Shown: positions 34,253-47,103, counted from the stretch's first letter. The stretch is 64,000 bases of DNA from Mariannaea sp. PMI_226 (GCA_024336345.1 JANFOG010000004.1:3286001-3350000), one strand, 5' to 3'. Translations and numbers: made by a program. The notes: generated from the letters alone by a model not told the origin.

Positions 34253-34820
34253 GTTGACAGGTGGCACTTTGGGCGACACGCGAGACGTTTTTTGTATCAA
34301 CAATAGGGCATCTGGTCGAAGTCATGCGAGTTCCTATCAAAAATCCAGCAAGGACTGGAAATCCTTATATTGAAGACCAAGTCTTGCAAGTATTTGCTGT
34401 GGTGAGTTGGCGTGAATAGGAGATTACTTTTAACATATATGGGAGCCTAAGTACAGTGTTGCCAATGACATAAGATACACTGTGCCATGTACTCTGCGGC
34501 GTGGATGCGTATTTAATATCCAATTGCATAATGAATCGATTGAGGGGATAGTGACAATCTAGAATTAGCTCTATAATTAATGGCTACACATGATTAAATC
34601 GAAATTATGAGTTGTTCGATTTTAGTTCACTTGGTCTCAACTGATGCAGCTCCTGGCGCGAGATAACAAACATCAACGGGGATCAGCCAATCACACGGCA
34701 AGGATTTCACACCATCTGGTTCAGAACTTGTCTATTTGAGAAATCTTATACAAGGAGCGCCGCCTGGGTCTGAAAGCCAGGCATTGATACAGGTCTACCA
34801 TTCGCCATCCACCAGTAGAT
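34253..34820. other. Intergenic region between ALG10 and QCR10
   Basis: About 570 bp, AT-rich in 34440-34620, holding the ALG10 promoter and the 3' flank of QCR10. No gene is seen. Confidence 0.5.
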
Positions 34821-35682
34821 TTAGAAGGGCTAGGAGCATCGTTAGTAAGAATCAGTGCTATCTCACGGTGAAACACAACTCACGTTGTCAGCGGGGTGGA
34901 TCTTCTTCTGGAAGAAACCAGCGACGAAGGGGATGTTCTGCACAGAGATCAGCTTTGGCACTCTACGCAATAGCATCAAGACCATCCATACCTGGAGAAT
35001 GTCACGCTGGACACGGGGGATGCCGGAGGCGAACAGAAGAACACCGATGGCAGCGGGGGCACCGTACATGGCCAGACGAGAGGCACTATTTCAATGTGTC
35101 AGCGCCGTACTGGAAAGACATATCCTGACGCATAGAAGCAAGGATCAAGTCCCAGATCCCTTGGTGTGCTCCATTCGGCTCATTCTTTTATCAGAGCCTC
35201 CTGTACATCCAGAATCGATCCCTCATTAGAGAGTTTCGGGGGAACGGAAGGGACTTTGCGTTCTCGATTCGCTTGCAGTTTTCGGTTGTAGGAATTCTCC
35301 GTATTTGAATTGAAGGCTACTCACATTCGGAAAGCGCTCTGGCCGGTGAAGCCAAGGAAGTGAGGCTGGTTCTGGTACCTGAAGTTGCATCGTTAGTCAC
35401 GTTGTTCCCGACAGATTGCAATCCGCGCTTTCGATTCTTCGACTATTCGTTCTGCAATTTCGCAATAATCGGCTCGGAGTTGACTCATAGATGGGCGGGA
35501 CACATACTTGGGGCCGAAGGCGCTCTTGAACTGAGCAGAGCGGAAGGGAGTCTGGAGGAAATCAGGTCAGCGCTTCTGCAAGAAATTGGGAGGGCACATC
35601 AATTGCACATCAATTGACGCAAGGTAAGGTCGGGCGACGTTAGCCTCTGAATGGGACAAGGCTGCCGTACCTGAGAAACCAT
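34821..35682 (-). CDS. QCR10: Cytochrome b-c1 complex subunit 10 (QCR10)
   Basis: Six exons: 35671-35682, 35508-35551, 35325-35378, 34992-35085, 34884-34937 and 34821-34829. They total 267 nt for 88 aa with consistent phases. The first coding exon is only ATG-GTT-TCT-CAG, and the last only CCC-TTC-TAA. The assembled protein begins MVSQTPFRSAQFKSAFGPKY, has PHFLGFTGQSAFRIA, one membrane helix (YGAPAAIGVLLFASGI), then PRVQRDIL, IPFVAGFF and a DNPF end. These are the hallmarks of fungal QCR10, a small accessory subunit of respiratory complex III in the inner mitochondrial membrane that stabilises the Rieske protein. No fragment is long enough to stand out alone, so automated callers may miss it. 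Divergent from MED4. Confidence 0.92.
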
Positions 35683-35966
35683 CTTGACGGTAGGGCGGTG
35701 GAAGCCTGAGTCGTTGGTCAATTGCTTGTCGATTTCGTCGTCAAAAACGAATGGGCCTTGGTTCTGGATGCGCGAGTTTGCCGGACGGGAAAGCCCGGGT
35801 TTGGCCTGAGGCGCGAAAACAGAGCTCGGGCAGCTGCCCAATGATATCTCGTTTATGCGCCCCACATTTGAATTAGAGCTTCAACTTTCTAAGGTCGCCC
35901 TCAACTCATTAGTGGACAAACAAAACAACTGCACAATATAGCCATTTCGACATCACCCATTTCGAA
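35683..35966. promoter_or_regulatory. Shared divergent promoter region of QCR10 and MED4
   Basis: Only 284 bp separate the two start codons on opposite strands, so both core promoters and 5' leaders must fit here. No clear TATA box is seen. Confidence 0.6.
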
Positions 35967-37005
35967 ATGGATAAATACATCGATGGTCGCTTCGAAAGAC
36001 TAGAGAAGGCTCTTTCTGGTCTGATCGACTCTGTCACCAAATATCATCCCTCGGCGTCTCTCGGTGTCGAGCTTGAAATTGCCGACCATGAGCTGAGCAA
36101 AGGACTTGATGAAGGTATATTCAGCGACTCTTTTTTTCGTCCTTGATACACAGATGCTGACTTTCTGTGGAGTTCAAACTCATCAGAGCAACTATTTGCG
36201 AATACAGCAACTTCGCGAGTCCTCTGCCGCTCTGGATATGCAAATCCGCGAAACCCTGTCCAGCCTCGCGACAACGCGCAAAGACATTGTTACGACGCAA
36301 ACTACCACGTTTCCTGAAGGACCAAACTATCCTATCGCGTACGAGCAGCTTCTGAACTATGCCAGGCGCATCAGCAAGACTACCATGCCCCCGGCGGGTA
36401 TGATCAATGCTTTACCACCCGCTTCTGAGATACAGACACCTGCGCCAGAATCCCAGGCCATGACGCCGTCTGCACCCCCATCGTCACAAGTTCAGAGCCC
36501 GGCCGTTATGAACGGAACGCCGGGAGTAATGTCTGAGCCTCCTTTGACGCAGCAGACCATAACGTCATCCAACACAGTTTTACCCGACGTTATGACCCAG
36601 TACCTCAACCCCTTATCAGGCCAGATTTTCTTCCCGTGGCCTTTGGAGGAGAAGATTCGTGCAGGAGCGCTGGCATCAAACCAGGTTCTCTCAGAGCAAG
36701 GCATCGATCCCAAAGGCTACGATCCCGTTGCGGAGGAGGAGCGCAAGCGTCGTGAAGAGGAGGAACGCAAGGAGAGGGAGGAGAATGAGCGTCTCGAGCA
36801 GGAGGAGAAGGAGAGAAAGCTACGCGAGGAGAGAGAACGCATCCGACAACAGCGCCTGAAGGAGCAAGAGGAATGGAAGCGGGCAAGCATTGCTACCAGT
36901 CAAACAGGACAAGCTAGTGCCAGCAAGCCTGCTACCAGCAATGCTGCGAAGCAATTCCAGTTCACCAATTTGGATGATCTAGATGACGATGACGATGAAG
37001 ACTAA
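35967..37005 (+). CDS. MED4: Mediator complex subunit 4
   Basis: Exons 35967-36114 and 36173-37005 encode 326 aa; the 58-nt intron has a GTATAT donor and a GGAG acceptor, phase 1. MED4 is part of the middle module of Mediator, which links transcription factors to RNA polymerase II. The N-terminus (MDKYIDGRFERLEKALSGLI) and the segment up to about residue 100 are helical and coiled-coil-like, with LDMQIRETLSSLATTRKDI and the conserved YEQLLNYARRISKTT. A Pro/Ser/Gln linker follows. Next come the strongly conserved block QIFFPWPLEEKIRAGALA with GIDPKGYDP, a long Glu/Arg coiled coil and an acidic tail ending in Asp repeats. Length and order match fungal MED4. Confidence 0.94.
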
Positions 37006-37412
37006 GCATCGTTTATAGAATAGACTTTTTTTTTTCATTTTCATGAAATATATTCCCCTAGTTAAACTGGCTAGAGTAAAATCCCAAGGTAATTGTATTC
37101 AGCTTTGGGACAAAATGTTTTATCGTCAATTTTGACTGCGTCTAACCGGTCAAAGTCTACCCATCCCGCAAAAAAAGAAAAAGAAAAGGAAAAAAAAGAA
37201 AAAATTCAAGAATTGTGTAGCATACCCATGATGCCATCCAACAGCCCTTCTTCGTGAGCCCATGTCACCAGCGAAAGAAATTCACTGACGTGACCGGCTC
37301 AGATCCCAGGGGTAGCTCATATATGCATTGCTACAGGCTCCCAATATGTGAGACATCGTAAAACCGCCCCATCATTTGCAAGCAAATCCCCCTAGCATGT
37401 GAGATCTAGCAC
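37006..37412. other. Convergent 3' intergenic region
   Basis: About 400 bp between MED4 and the TM9 gene. It includes a purine-rich AAAAAGAAAAAG stretch at 37170-37205. No gene is seen. Confidence 0.5.
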
Positions 37413-39398
37413 TTAATCAATCTTGATCGAGGAGTAGATCTTTCGAACGAACCACCAACTGGCAAAGTAACCAATAGAGCCTAAAGAAAGTTAGCATTAG
37501 CTTTGACCACATACTACGGAATTAATGCACTTACCAGCCAAGATGAAGAAAAGGAAGGAAATGAGACCGCTGTAGCCAATGTATAGCACAATACCAGCCA
37601 GGCCACCCAGCTTAACCTTAGTGACCAGGTACAGGAGGCAGTTCAGGAACACGTAGCCACCGCTCATACCGGCAGCAAGGAATGACCTCCACTGCCAGTT
37701 GTAATTCTCGGAACAGAGAAGGAAGTACACCATGAGGATGGTGACGGTAGCACAAACGACAATCATGAGGCCGTAGCAGAGGAATAGGAAGCCAAACATG
37801 TAGTAGATCCTGCTGAACCAGATAGAGCTCATGATGAAGTAGAGTTCAACAAAGATGGCGCCGAACGGGAGGAGACCAACAATCAGCATGCTAGGGATGG
37901 GCCTCAAGTAGGTGGTTACGGGAGGGATCTGGCGAGGAATCTGGTTGGTGCGCACAGGGGCCTCAAACTGAGGGGCGCGGAAGCCGAGCCAAGAACCGGC
38001 AAAGGACAGAGGAATAGAAATGATGAACCAGATGCCGACAATGACGAGCATGGTGGTAAATGGAACAGCACCGGAAGATTGCTTGGCCCAAAGGAAGAGA
38101 TCCAGAAGGAAGAAGGCGCTGAAGACGATGCCAGGGACCATGATAGGTGTGAGAACAATGTTGAGCTTCCACTGCTCACCCTGCCAAGCCTTATAGGTTC
38201 GAGCAGAGACGTAGCCGCCAACGAATCCGAGAACAGTATAGAGAAGGATCATAATGGTGCCCAGAGAACCACGGTTGGACGGAGACAGGAATCCAAGAAG
38301 GGCAAAAAGGATGGTGCATCCAGTCATGACGAAGATCTGAGCACCGTTGCCAACGAAAACGGAGAGCAGGAGAGGGTTGGAAGGGCTGCGGAAGACATCA
38401 CCGTGAACCAGTTTCCAGCCAGAATCCTCCTGCACACCATCCTCAAGCGCGCCATTGCCACCGAGGTCATCGAGATCGAGCTGGTCGAGGCGGTTATAGC
38501 GGGCGATGTCCTTCTTGAGAGCACGGACCAAGATGGACATGACAGTCAGGACAAGGATGACAACGATGATAGCAGTGTCAACGAGCCAGAACCAGTGGAT
38601 CTTGGGATCAAAAACATGCAGGTACTTGTCCCATCGAGTAGCCCAAGCGGTATCTGACTTGCGCCAGTAGACCCCGTAGCTGAATTGAACGTCCTGCGAC
38701 TTGCCCTCATCGGCGCCGAAAACAAGGTGTCGGTTGTTGGTGTTGCAGTCAGGCTTGCCCCTGTAGTCAATTGAGCTGGGTTGGACGACGACACCGACGA
38801 CACGTAGCTGGTTGGGGTCGCCATTAACCTCATGGTACTCGACAAGAATGTCATAGTGGTTGTTAAACACCAGATCTTGGTTGTCATCGAACTGGCCGAG
38901 CAAGAACCCAGAGCTGTAGAAGACGGTGCCCGTGAGCTGGTCTTGGATCTGTTGGCCAGCGGGCAGGCCATCCACAAGCCAGTTCAAACTGTAGCCCTGC
39001 AAAATGCGATCCTTGACGAAAGATACCGATTCTGCGGGGTAAGAGCTCTTACAGAGCGCTTTGCAAGACTCGTTTACACCCATTTTGAGCTCGAAGGGGG
39101 AGGTCAGAATTCGGTCTCCAAAGAGAATGCTGCCAAGGCTCTCGGAGACATACTCGGGGCCGTCCGGGGGTCTGCAGAAGTTGAAATCGGGGTGGTAGTA
39201 ATCGTAGGACATGACCGAATGTAATCGCGAATCTTGAGGAGCGGCGATGGGCTTGATAGTGTTGACGTATAGAGGAACATTGTCGCCAGATTTATATGAC
39301 GTGGGCGCCACTCCGGGGAGATAGAAGGCAGACGCCAGCTGGGGCGCTGCGAGCAGCGTCGTGAGAAGCGCCGACGGCGCAATGTCGCGTAAATGCAT
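37413..39398 (-). CDS. Transmembrane 9 superfamily (EMP70/TMN-type) protein
   Basis: Exons 37535-39398 and 37413-37480 encode 643 aa; the 54-nt intron has a GTAAGT donor and a TTTAG acceptor, phase 1. Residues 1-24 are a cleavable signal peptide ending ASA-F. A lumenal domain of about 250 aa contains YYHPDFNFCRP, GESLGSILFGDR-like sequence and conserved cysteines. The C-terminal half has nine hydrophobic helices with family motifs HGDVFRSP, GAQIF, GYVSARTYK, FFLLDLFLWAKQSSGAVPF and the NYNWQWRSF block. The second exon supplies the last helix and the end IYSSIKID, fitting the KxD-type COPI signal that holds these proteins in the Golgi. TM9 proteins act in endosome/Golgi sorting, adhesion and nutrient responses. 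Confidence 0.95.
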
Positions 39399-40945
39399 CC
39401 TGTTGATGGACTATGCAGTTATTTCATGTGACGGTCGGCGAAGGTGGAAAGGAAGCGTCGAGAGAGAAGAAAAAGAGAGGTGTCAGCTTTCGTAGGTACT
39501 TTGAGGAGCCTAAGAAAGAATCGGCGCTGGTTTTAATACGAGGGCGCAGCAAAGGCAGCGACTGAAGACGTCCTTTGAGCGCAAAGGGAACAAGGAAAGA
39601 AAAACAATCCCAGATCTGCGTCCGATGAGAACCTGAGGGGATTGCAATTGCCCAGTTTGATGATGCGACTGGGCCTCTGGTATTATTCAGAGCCAAAGAG
39701 AGAGGCTTCGCGTCAGAGGCTTGCTGAAGAGCTCAGGAGCTACCTGAATGTATTATCTGGCAAATCTGGCCAGCTTCCACTACCGGGTGAATGGCTTAGT
39801 CAGAAGCGCATCTCCGGAATATTACCGCTTCCGGGGCTGGGTGATCGGCGGCGACGTGAGTGCGTGCTGGCCCCACAAGTGCCTCACACTCTCTGGTTCC
39901 TTAGAGGGGCTTGAGGGGTTCTCTTCATCCACAGAGCCAGCTCCCAGGGGAACACGAAATGTGAAACGTAGGCTGACGCTACTACAGTTATCATATTACA
40001 AGCTGGTAGTTCATACATGTGATAATTGGGCGCTTTTCGTCAGATCTTGCTTCATTTGATCGGTCTCAAACCGATTAGATAACACACGCATCAACTTGGA
40101 TTCGGGATAATCAATTAGAGACGTTTGATGAACGATACTGTCAAGCAAATCAGCCCACAATAACAGCGATATTCTATCATTGATGAGCGAGCTTCTCAAA
40201 TTGGTCCACAACACTGCATTCACTTTCTTCACTCCCTTGACATTCCGTACAATATCCTATCACGACTTTGTAGACTGGGCTGACTCGACAGTCATCAGAA
40301 CGCGTAATCTTAATCCTACCATCAGTGACGCTTAGCATCTGAGCGCCATATGATGGATTCTACTGGCCAGTGCTCACATACTGAGCAATAATATATAGAC
40401 TACAAAGCACCCATACGCAACAGAAATATATAATAAGGATGCCGGTGTCCTATAGTAGATCTTATATGATACCGAACAAATCGTTATTCGTATGACAGTA
40501 GGGTTCACGTGAGAAGTTGAATACCTGGGATTATTTATGAGTATTTATTCCATGTACTTATGTAGTCCTAGGTTACCTTTCATCAACTACCAGCTGTCAA
40601 CATCCATTGGCACAGCCATTTGTGGCATTGAGATGCCGAGTTTTGAACCTCAAACATGAACGCTCAGGCTTTCGAAGAGCCTTATGAACCAACTTTACCG
40701 CGAGTCAGCCTCCAGTCTTACTGATGCATTCTTCAACGACCAGGTCGCCGAAGCAAGCGCTAGCTAATTTTAGATCTACCGTAGACTTTCCCCAGGGGGG
40801 GTCGGTTTGTGTCCCCTCCCCCAAGTTGCTTCGCGTGTCATCTCCCTTCATTGTTTCCCGCCCAGTTCCCACTTCCCGCAGTGTTTCTTTGGTTCTGGGT
40901 CCATTTCGAGTATATTACCTACGTTGCCTGTACTGAGCTTGCGCC
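39399..40945. other. Divergent intergenic region
   Basis: About 1.5 kb between the TM9 and transcription factor starts. Small frames have no support; 40380-40560 is AT-rich. No gene is seen. Confidence 0.5.
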
Positions 40946-42853
40946 ATGGACCAATTTCCAATTATAATGCAGAGCGGCAGCAAAGGTGTCGACCATGAGA
41001 CTCTAAGCCATATCAAAACCCATGCCATGGTCGCCCATCTTCGTCAAAAGGCTGATGCAAATAGCCCCTCTATCAACGCCAGCCACAGCTACGGCGCATC
41101 CAATTCCAGACGGCGGGAGGTGGTACCCTTCTCGGAGGGATCTTTCCGAGTCGTCCAGTTTAAACCCAGTCGTCCAACGAAGCCAACATCAGGCATCCCG
41201 AACAAGCAGGCAAACAAGCAGTCCAAGGACCGCAAGGAGCGAAGAAATCGGAGCTCCCGTGAAGCATCGACTTCTCGGAATGACAGCAGCTGCTCATCTG
41301 TGCATCCCACTGACGCCACAAGATATTGTGGAAGCCATGTGTTTGATGGCATACCTCCAGATATTTCCAAACGAATTAGCCAGGCATTCAAGAACCGTGA
41401 GCTTCTTCGCTTCAAACCCTGCATGTTTTGCCAGTGATGTCACTAATAGAACATGTGAAAAGACATTGATTGCCATGCGATTGAAACGAAATGCATTGAT
41501 CTACCTATTCACTTCATCTTCACCCGTTATCTCATAAGACTATTCTTCTCCAGCAAGGCTGCATTTTTCGCTGTCGGTCTTAAAGCTCTCCTCTTTGACT
41601 CAGTACAGAGAGAATCTTCGGACACCAGTTGGCTCAACCAACGCAACTTGTACTACTTGCGTGGAATGGCTCTACGAGAAATAAATGCTGAAATCTCGAC
41701 ATCTCAGATTGTGGAAGATTCCACGATTTGTGCGACTGTTTGCCTGCAAATGTTTGAGGTAGAATTCCATCTCCCTTTTCAGCGTCGCTTTATTGACAGC
41801 CTACCAACCTGATATAGAATGCATGGAGTAGCAGCCAGGGCCCAGTCCATCTCCGGGGCTTACAGCAAATGCTTTTGAAACGACAGCCGTCTCCCACGAT
41901 ATTCTATCCTGCGATCGCATGGTAAGATCATTCTCACACTCTCTCAATACTGCAGAGGGGAGCTGACGAAAGCGCAACCACAAGCCTGGACGCTATTGAC
42001 GCCATCCTTCGTGACTGCCCTCTTCTCCTCGCCACTCAAGCACCGATTCTCCGACTACGGATAGACGGAATTCCGAACAACACTTCACCAAAAAGGTCAT
42101 TCTGGCCAAATTCACCTCTACTTTTCTTGGCTCATGGCGAAGATTCTTCATCGAGCACAACTATGCCGCCAGAACTCGCACAGCTCGTGAATGACGCGTT
42201 TAATCTCGTAGATCTGTTCCAAGCTCAAGTTGAAATAAGCGAGACTTCAGATATAGTCGAGCGTATGGAAATGGGCAGGGTAAAGGCTGAGATATGCCAA
42301 CGCTTGAAGAAATTCCCCCACAACTCACCTGATACGACTCAAGGAAGGTTGATAGAAGCCTGTAGAGTAGCAGCCTGGATGCATTGGCGTGCGATAGCAG
42401 GAAAGATTCCTCATCGACAAAACCAAACAAATGGTGTTGACTGCGCCTATTTGCGAGAAATCCTCAAGGAGACGCCCATCCAAGATTGGATGTCGATGCC
42501 ATACGCTTATTTGTGGGTGTAAGTCGGATATTAACTCATCATTCATTTCTTGTTGATGTTGATCATTCTTATCCTTTTCTGACACGCTATCAGACTCCTC
42601 ACTGGCGCTGCTTCGTCAAAGCCAACTGTCGGAGACAATGACGATCCTTGGATCTCCGATGCAAGAAGTAGTTTCTTCTATTCCCGATTATGCCAGTTTA
42701 TGTTGACAGTAGGGCTGAGATGGTGGGAAGACTTTGGCAGTAAGTGGACCGCATGATATATTTGGTCGTCTTTCCATACTAAAAGTACTTCCAGCGGTGC
42801 TTGGTAATTTCTGTTGGCTGCAAGCAGCGCTTCGTCAACAGTATCAACCTTGA
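40946..42853 (+). CDS. Fungal-specific transcription factor domain protein lacking a zinc cluster
   Basis: Six exons (40946-41396, 41463-41758, 41818-41921, 41958-42518, 42594-42739 and 42795-42853) give 538 aa, all in phase. The N-terminus begins with an SGKGVDHETLSHIKTHAMV-like motif, common in Zn2Cys6-less members of the family, followed by a basic Lys/Arg/Ser stretch. No CxxC cluster is present. The central part (SSKAAFFAVGLKALLFD, YLRGMALREIN, then an HLRGLQQML segment) resembles the regulatory middle domain of Zn-cluster regulators. The first intron (donor GTGAGC, branch CACTAAT) is the weakest join: it is chosen because it restores frame. The acceptor at 41957 skips a nearer AG that would create a stop. 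DNA binding and targets are unknown. Confidence 0.75.
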
Positions 42854-43432
42854 TTGTTTGCCATAATAGCGTCGATGAGCAGCCGTGGCTTTGAGCTGCT
42901 GCAGCTCAAAATGATACAACCTGGAATTGCCGCCAAGGTCAAGGCAATGCCTATGAATCCATGGGAAATGTTTGATAACTGATACAAAATCTGCACGAAT
43001 TAGTGGTTAAATCTTATGGTAATTAGCGATACATGTTTTCATGACATTCGTGCGAATACAAGTTGAGTAAAAGACGTCGAGTTTACTGAGTAGGGGACAG
43101 CAGTGTAGGGTAAGTACCTTGTGAAGACGAGGAGTTGTTGCCAAGGACTCAAAGTAAGTATTTTATTAGGGAAATATTGAACAGAATAAAGGACAGAAGG
43201 ATGTTTGGTCTGTGTGGAAGGATTTTTGTCAAGTTCCACGCGGCCGTGGGTGTTGATATCCAGTAGTACCGAATTTCCGTACGCCCCATACCTCACTTGC
43301 TAGCTTGCAGCTGGGAAAGGAGCGATCCCGCAGGCTTGAAGAAGGATATGAAATCTTTTTAATATTTAACTTGAGAAGAATCGAAACTAATGGTATTAAT
43401 GTGTATTATATACAGAATCGCAGGAAATGCTT
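42854..43432. other. Convergent 3' intergenic region
   Basis: About 580 bp between the transcription factor and amino acid permease 3' ends; AT-rich around 43340-43420. No gene is seen. Confidence 0.5.
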
Positions 43433-44902
43433 TTAAGAGCAAGAGAAAGAACTGCCCACATTGCCAGCCTTGTAATCATCAACCTAGGGCAAATGTTAGT
43501 ATTTACTGCTTTAATCGCTATGCGGGGAGAAGACCAGGGAATCAAAACTTACAATACTCTTGACAGACGCCCACGTTCCACCAACAAGAACAACGATGCC
43601 AGCAATCAGCATGAAGCCGTTCATGGCGATCTTGATGAGGTTCTCGCGCGTGTGCCAGGGGCCTTCCTTGAGCACGACGAAGTACATGAGCGCAGGCAGA
43701 TAGAGGGCGAATCCGGAGTTGAACAGACTCGAAATGAGCGCGACCAGGTTACCGAAGAAGGGAATGGCCTCGGCAATGACCCAACCAATGATAATGACGA
43801 CAAAGAGGACTAGGAGCCAGGAGATCCAACCCTTGGTTGTGTTGACGTAGCGCTCGACCTTGTTCTCGTAGATGCGGCCGTGGATCAATCGAACGGCGCA
43901 TTGGGTGATGACGGCACCGCTGATGAAGATGACGGGGAGGGCAACACCAAAGGCCACTTTGCTAATCGTGGGTCCGCCGGAAAGGAGAGCAGGCGACTGG
44001 ACGTCGCTGCCAACGAAGGCGTAGACCAAGGCGCCCGTCAATGTATAGATGATAATTTCGATGATTCCGGTAGCCCAGACAGCCTTGGAATAATCGGTGG
44101 GGGTGTGCATCTCGTCCATGAAGGAGAACTGGCAAAGAGTGAAGGTGTAGGCCAGGATGATGTTGACGATAGCTACGAAAATCTCGTGGGCTGTGACGCC
44201 GTCCTTGGGCTTCCAGGACCAGTCGACAGAGCTCATGCCGCCTGGAGAGTCTCTAGCTTGAACCCCCGTGGCGATGATTGTGACTCCGATGGCAGCAATG
44301 ATTGAAACAAAGTCGATGTAGCCAAGGATGGCCATTTCGGTGAATGATGGAGGCACGGACACGGCGAAGAGGATGATGGCGGACACGATTCCAAACACAA
44401 GACCACAGGCGCCGTTGTTGGTGAGGTCCTTGAAGGCGATTGTTCCGGTCAGGCAGTGAGATCCCGAGACGAAGATGAGCTCCAGAAGCCAAATGATGGT
44501 CACCACCTCGTACCCAACCTTACCAAACATCAAGCGGCCAACGTCGGCATAGTTCTGAACTTGAGGGTACTTGACCTTTAGCTCTCCCACGTTGTGTCCG
44601 GCGTAGATGGCGATCAGACCGAAGAGGACGCTGATAATGGTTCCTGGGAGTATACCCAGGATGGCGAAACAAGCTGGTAGGGAAAGTGCACCGAGGGCGA
44701 CGGCCTCGACGATGAGAATGACGACAAGACGCTTCCAGCCCAAGCGATGGAACTTAGCGTTGCCAGCGAGGGTCTTCTTCTTCTCCCACTCGGCAACCTC
44801 GCCTGCGATGTCTTCGTCATCACGGGTAGCTGTTGGGGCGAACATTTGCGAGGGATCAGCCCTCTTCTCGTCGACTTTGCTGTTCTCGGCAACGGTAGCC
44901 AT
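43433..44902 (-). CDS. AAAP-family amino acid permease, similar to Neurospora MTR
   Basis: Exons 43553-44902 and 43433-43483 encode 466 aa (GTAAGT donor, CTAG acceptor, phase 0). The ATG at 44902 is preferred over an open but ATG-less 67-codon extension. After a charged N-terminus of about 50 residues come eleven hydrophobic helices. Family marks are EAVALGALSLPACFAILG in helix 1, GHNVGELKVKYPQVQNYADVG, the ANCHCLTG-like SGSHCLTG site and FTLCQFSFMDEMHTPTDYSKA. Length and pattern fit the fungal neutral/aromatic amino acid permease MTR (system N), a plasma-membrane proton symporter for uptake. The C-terminal exon adds only 16 residues (VDDYKAGNVGSSFSCS). Substrate range is inferred from the family. 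Confidence 0.92.
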
Positions 44903-47071
44903 CCTGTTCAGATTGTGAAGGGTATCCGGTGGCTCAGTTGATAAGAACAATGAAATGGAAGGAAGTATAAAGCGGATATCAAGTATGGGGAAACCTTTCA
45001 CTTTAATAAGAGGCGATGATGCTAAGAGCTCCGATTCGGAAGTGAAGGGGAGCGTGGCAAGGCATTTATACAGACCCCATAGTGACCCAGATGCCAAAGC
45101 CAACTCTATGCTCCATCAACTCCTCCCCCTACCCCCTTGTCTTTGGGCTCCTACTCTGGGGCCCCAGAGTCATGCAGTTTAGTTCCAATGACCCCGAGAT
45201 TTTACTCATGCATGTTTGTGAGGGGAAGGGATAGTTAGAAAGGGGAAGGTCGTTCTCCAGGCAAAGCTGGGGGAGCGTGGAGCCATCACCGTATTCTTGG
45301 ATGATGCTGGCATGTTGCAGCTCATCAGGAGACGAAACTACCCAAACAGCCCAATGAAGTACGTAACAACTTCTCAGCAAGCGAGGCGAACGCAAAGGAA
45401 AACTAGACAAAGACAGGTTTGAGCCCAAGCTGTGTACTGCATGACCCACGACGGTGGCTTATTTACTGGGGAAGAAGGCCTGGGGTTGCCGGCATCGCAT
45501 GGAGACTTTGTCAAGACAAGCAAAAAAAGCCAATCACGGCGGCCACATAGATTATAATTGGCCTTCTTGGCATCAAGCCACGAATTGAAGTTGGATTCTA
45601 GAATGGGAGGGGGGGCACGGAAGAGCTCCGAATCGCCCTCCGAGTGGATCTTTACGAGTTTCCATCCTTCTAGAAAATTTTCTCAGCCAAGGAACATTCA
45701 AGTCCGGTCACATCATGTACTGTAAGTTCATGCTTGCGTCCCAAGTGGTGTGAAGGTGTCTTTTGCGCCTATGCCTGTACCTGAGCCTTGTGCCTGTGCC
45801 TGTGCCTCTTCTTTTTTTGTTCTTTGAGGCTCTGTTCAGCTCAGGGGGCGGCGGCACTTATTCTTAGCGACATGCCGGCACATGGAACTGGTCGATTATC
45901 TTGATAGATTGATTCCCGACTGGTCAAATCAACAAACTAGGCATTATCGCACACCCCTAAAAGCCTTGAGATTATTCATCCAGCAAGTTCAATCGCGCCG
46001 AGAGCGAATATGATCATGTTTTTTTCTTCTGCTTCTGGCCTGAACGGAGTCGGCCCAGCGGAGTAAGCAAACAGAACTTCTCGCCGGTCTCAACTGGTCA
46101 CAAAGTACGTAAAAAATTCCATTATGACTCCTGCAATGCTGGTGGATTCTATGACCTAAAATACAGGTCATTTTTACATAAAAACCCACGACGGCCTGGC
46201 CCGTGGGGTGCTCGGCGTGTGTTGATCCCTCCCGGGTCCGGTACGCCCGGCTCCACCACGGAGGGCCATACCGCACGTCGCCTCACTGTTGCCGAATCTG
46301 GCAGCTGACTGGCACGCATTGTGTGCGCATTATTGGTACGGTTTGGCTGCTATGGCCCAGTTGGACTGTCAAGTCAAACACGCCTGGGCTGTCTTGGCAG
46401 AAGCTTCGGATCGTCGGGCAGCGGCGGACGCGAAGCTTCAAAGACGGACCGCCAGGGGGGGAGAGCGCGCTCCGATTCCGCCGCCCCTCTGTTTCAGGAA
46501 CAAGTTCGGCCTGTTAAAGCTGGGCCAGCAGGCATCGTACTTGTAATGACAGTAGGTAGCCTATCCCGCTGACTAGGCAGAACCTGAAGTCGTTCTGGGC
46601 AGTAAGCGGAAGGATGAGTGTTTGAGCCGCATCCCTCTAGCTTCTCTACAACGAAGCTTCATACTCCAGAATCGAGACTCGACACATCAATTTCCGTAAA
46701 GCCGCGCCATGTATGTATTCAAGTAGTAATTAAATTGGTAAGGAGTTAGGTATATAGGTGTTCAAGGAGGTTGACAACTGCGACTTGAAATTGTCCTCCA
46801 TCTGTTCCGACGAGAAGCGCAATCGTCACAGTCCCCATTATTTAGCGTCAATCAGTTACGTACATTCAACTCTCCAGCACTTCTATCTTCAAAACAACCT
46901 CATGGGTTATGACATGAGATTGTCTCACTGTTGATCCACTGGTTACGCCACCGACCCATTTACAACTTGCTGGTTCCGAACACGGGGCGGAGAGGTTTTG
47001 TGGAGGATATCGCCTCTCAGCCCTGCTGCTACGAACTTCACAAGCCAATGTTCTAATTGATGATTATCTGG

Positions 47072-47103
<32 letters not shown>

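Noticed and set aside
38079..38657. 192-codon plus-strand frame
   Set aside because: Antisense shadow of the TM9 gene, which has strong family motifs.
44903..45103. 67-codon N-terminal extension of the amino acid permease frame
   Set aside because: No ATG in the extension; the ATG at 44902 gives the family's normal length.
47076..47103. Poly-A tract as the tail of a retrotransposon
   Set aside because: No reverse transcriptase or endonuclease coding sequence and no flanking duplication found nearby.
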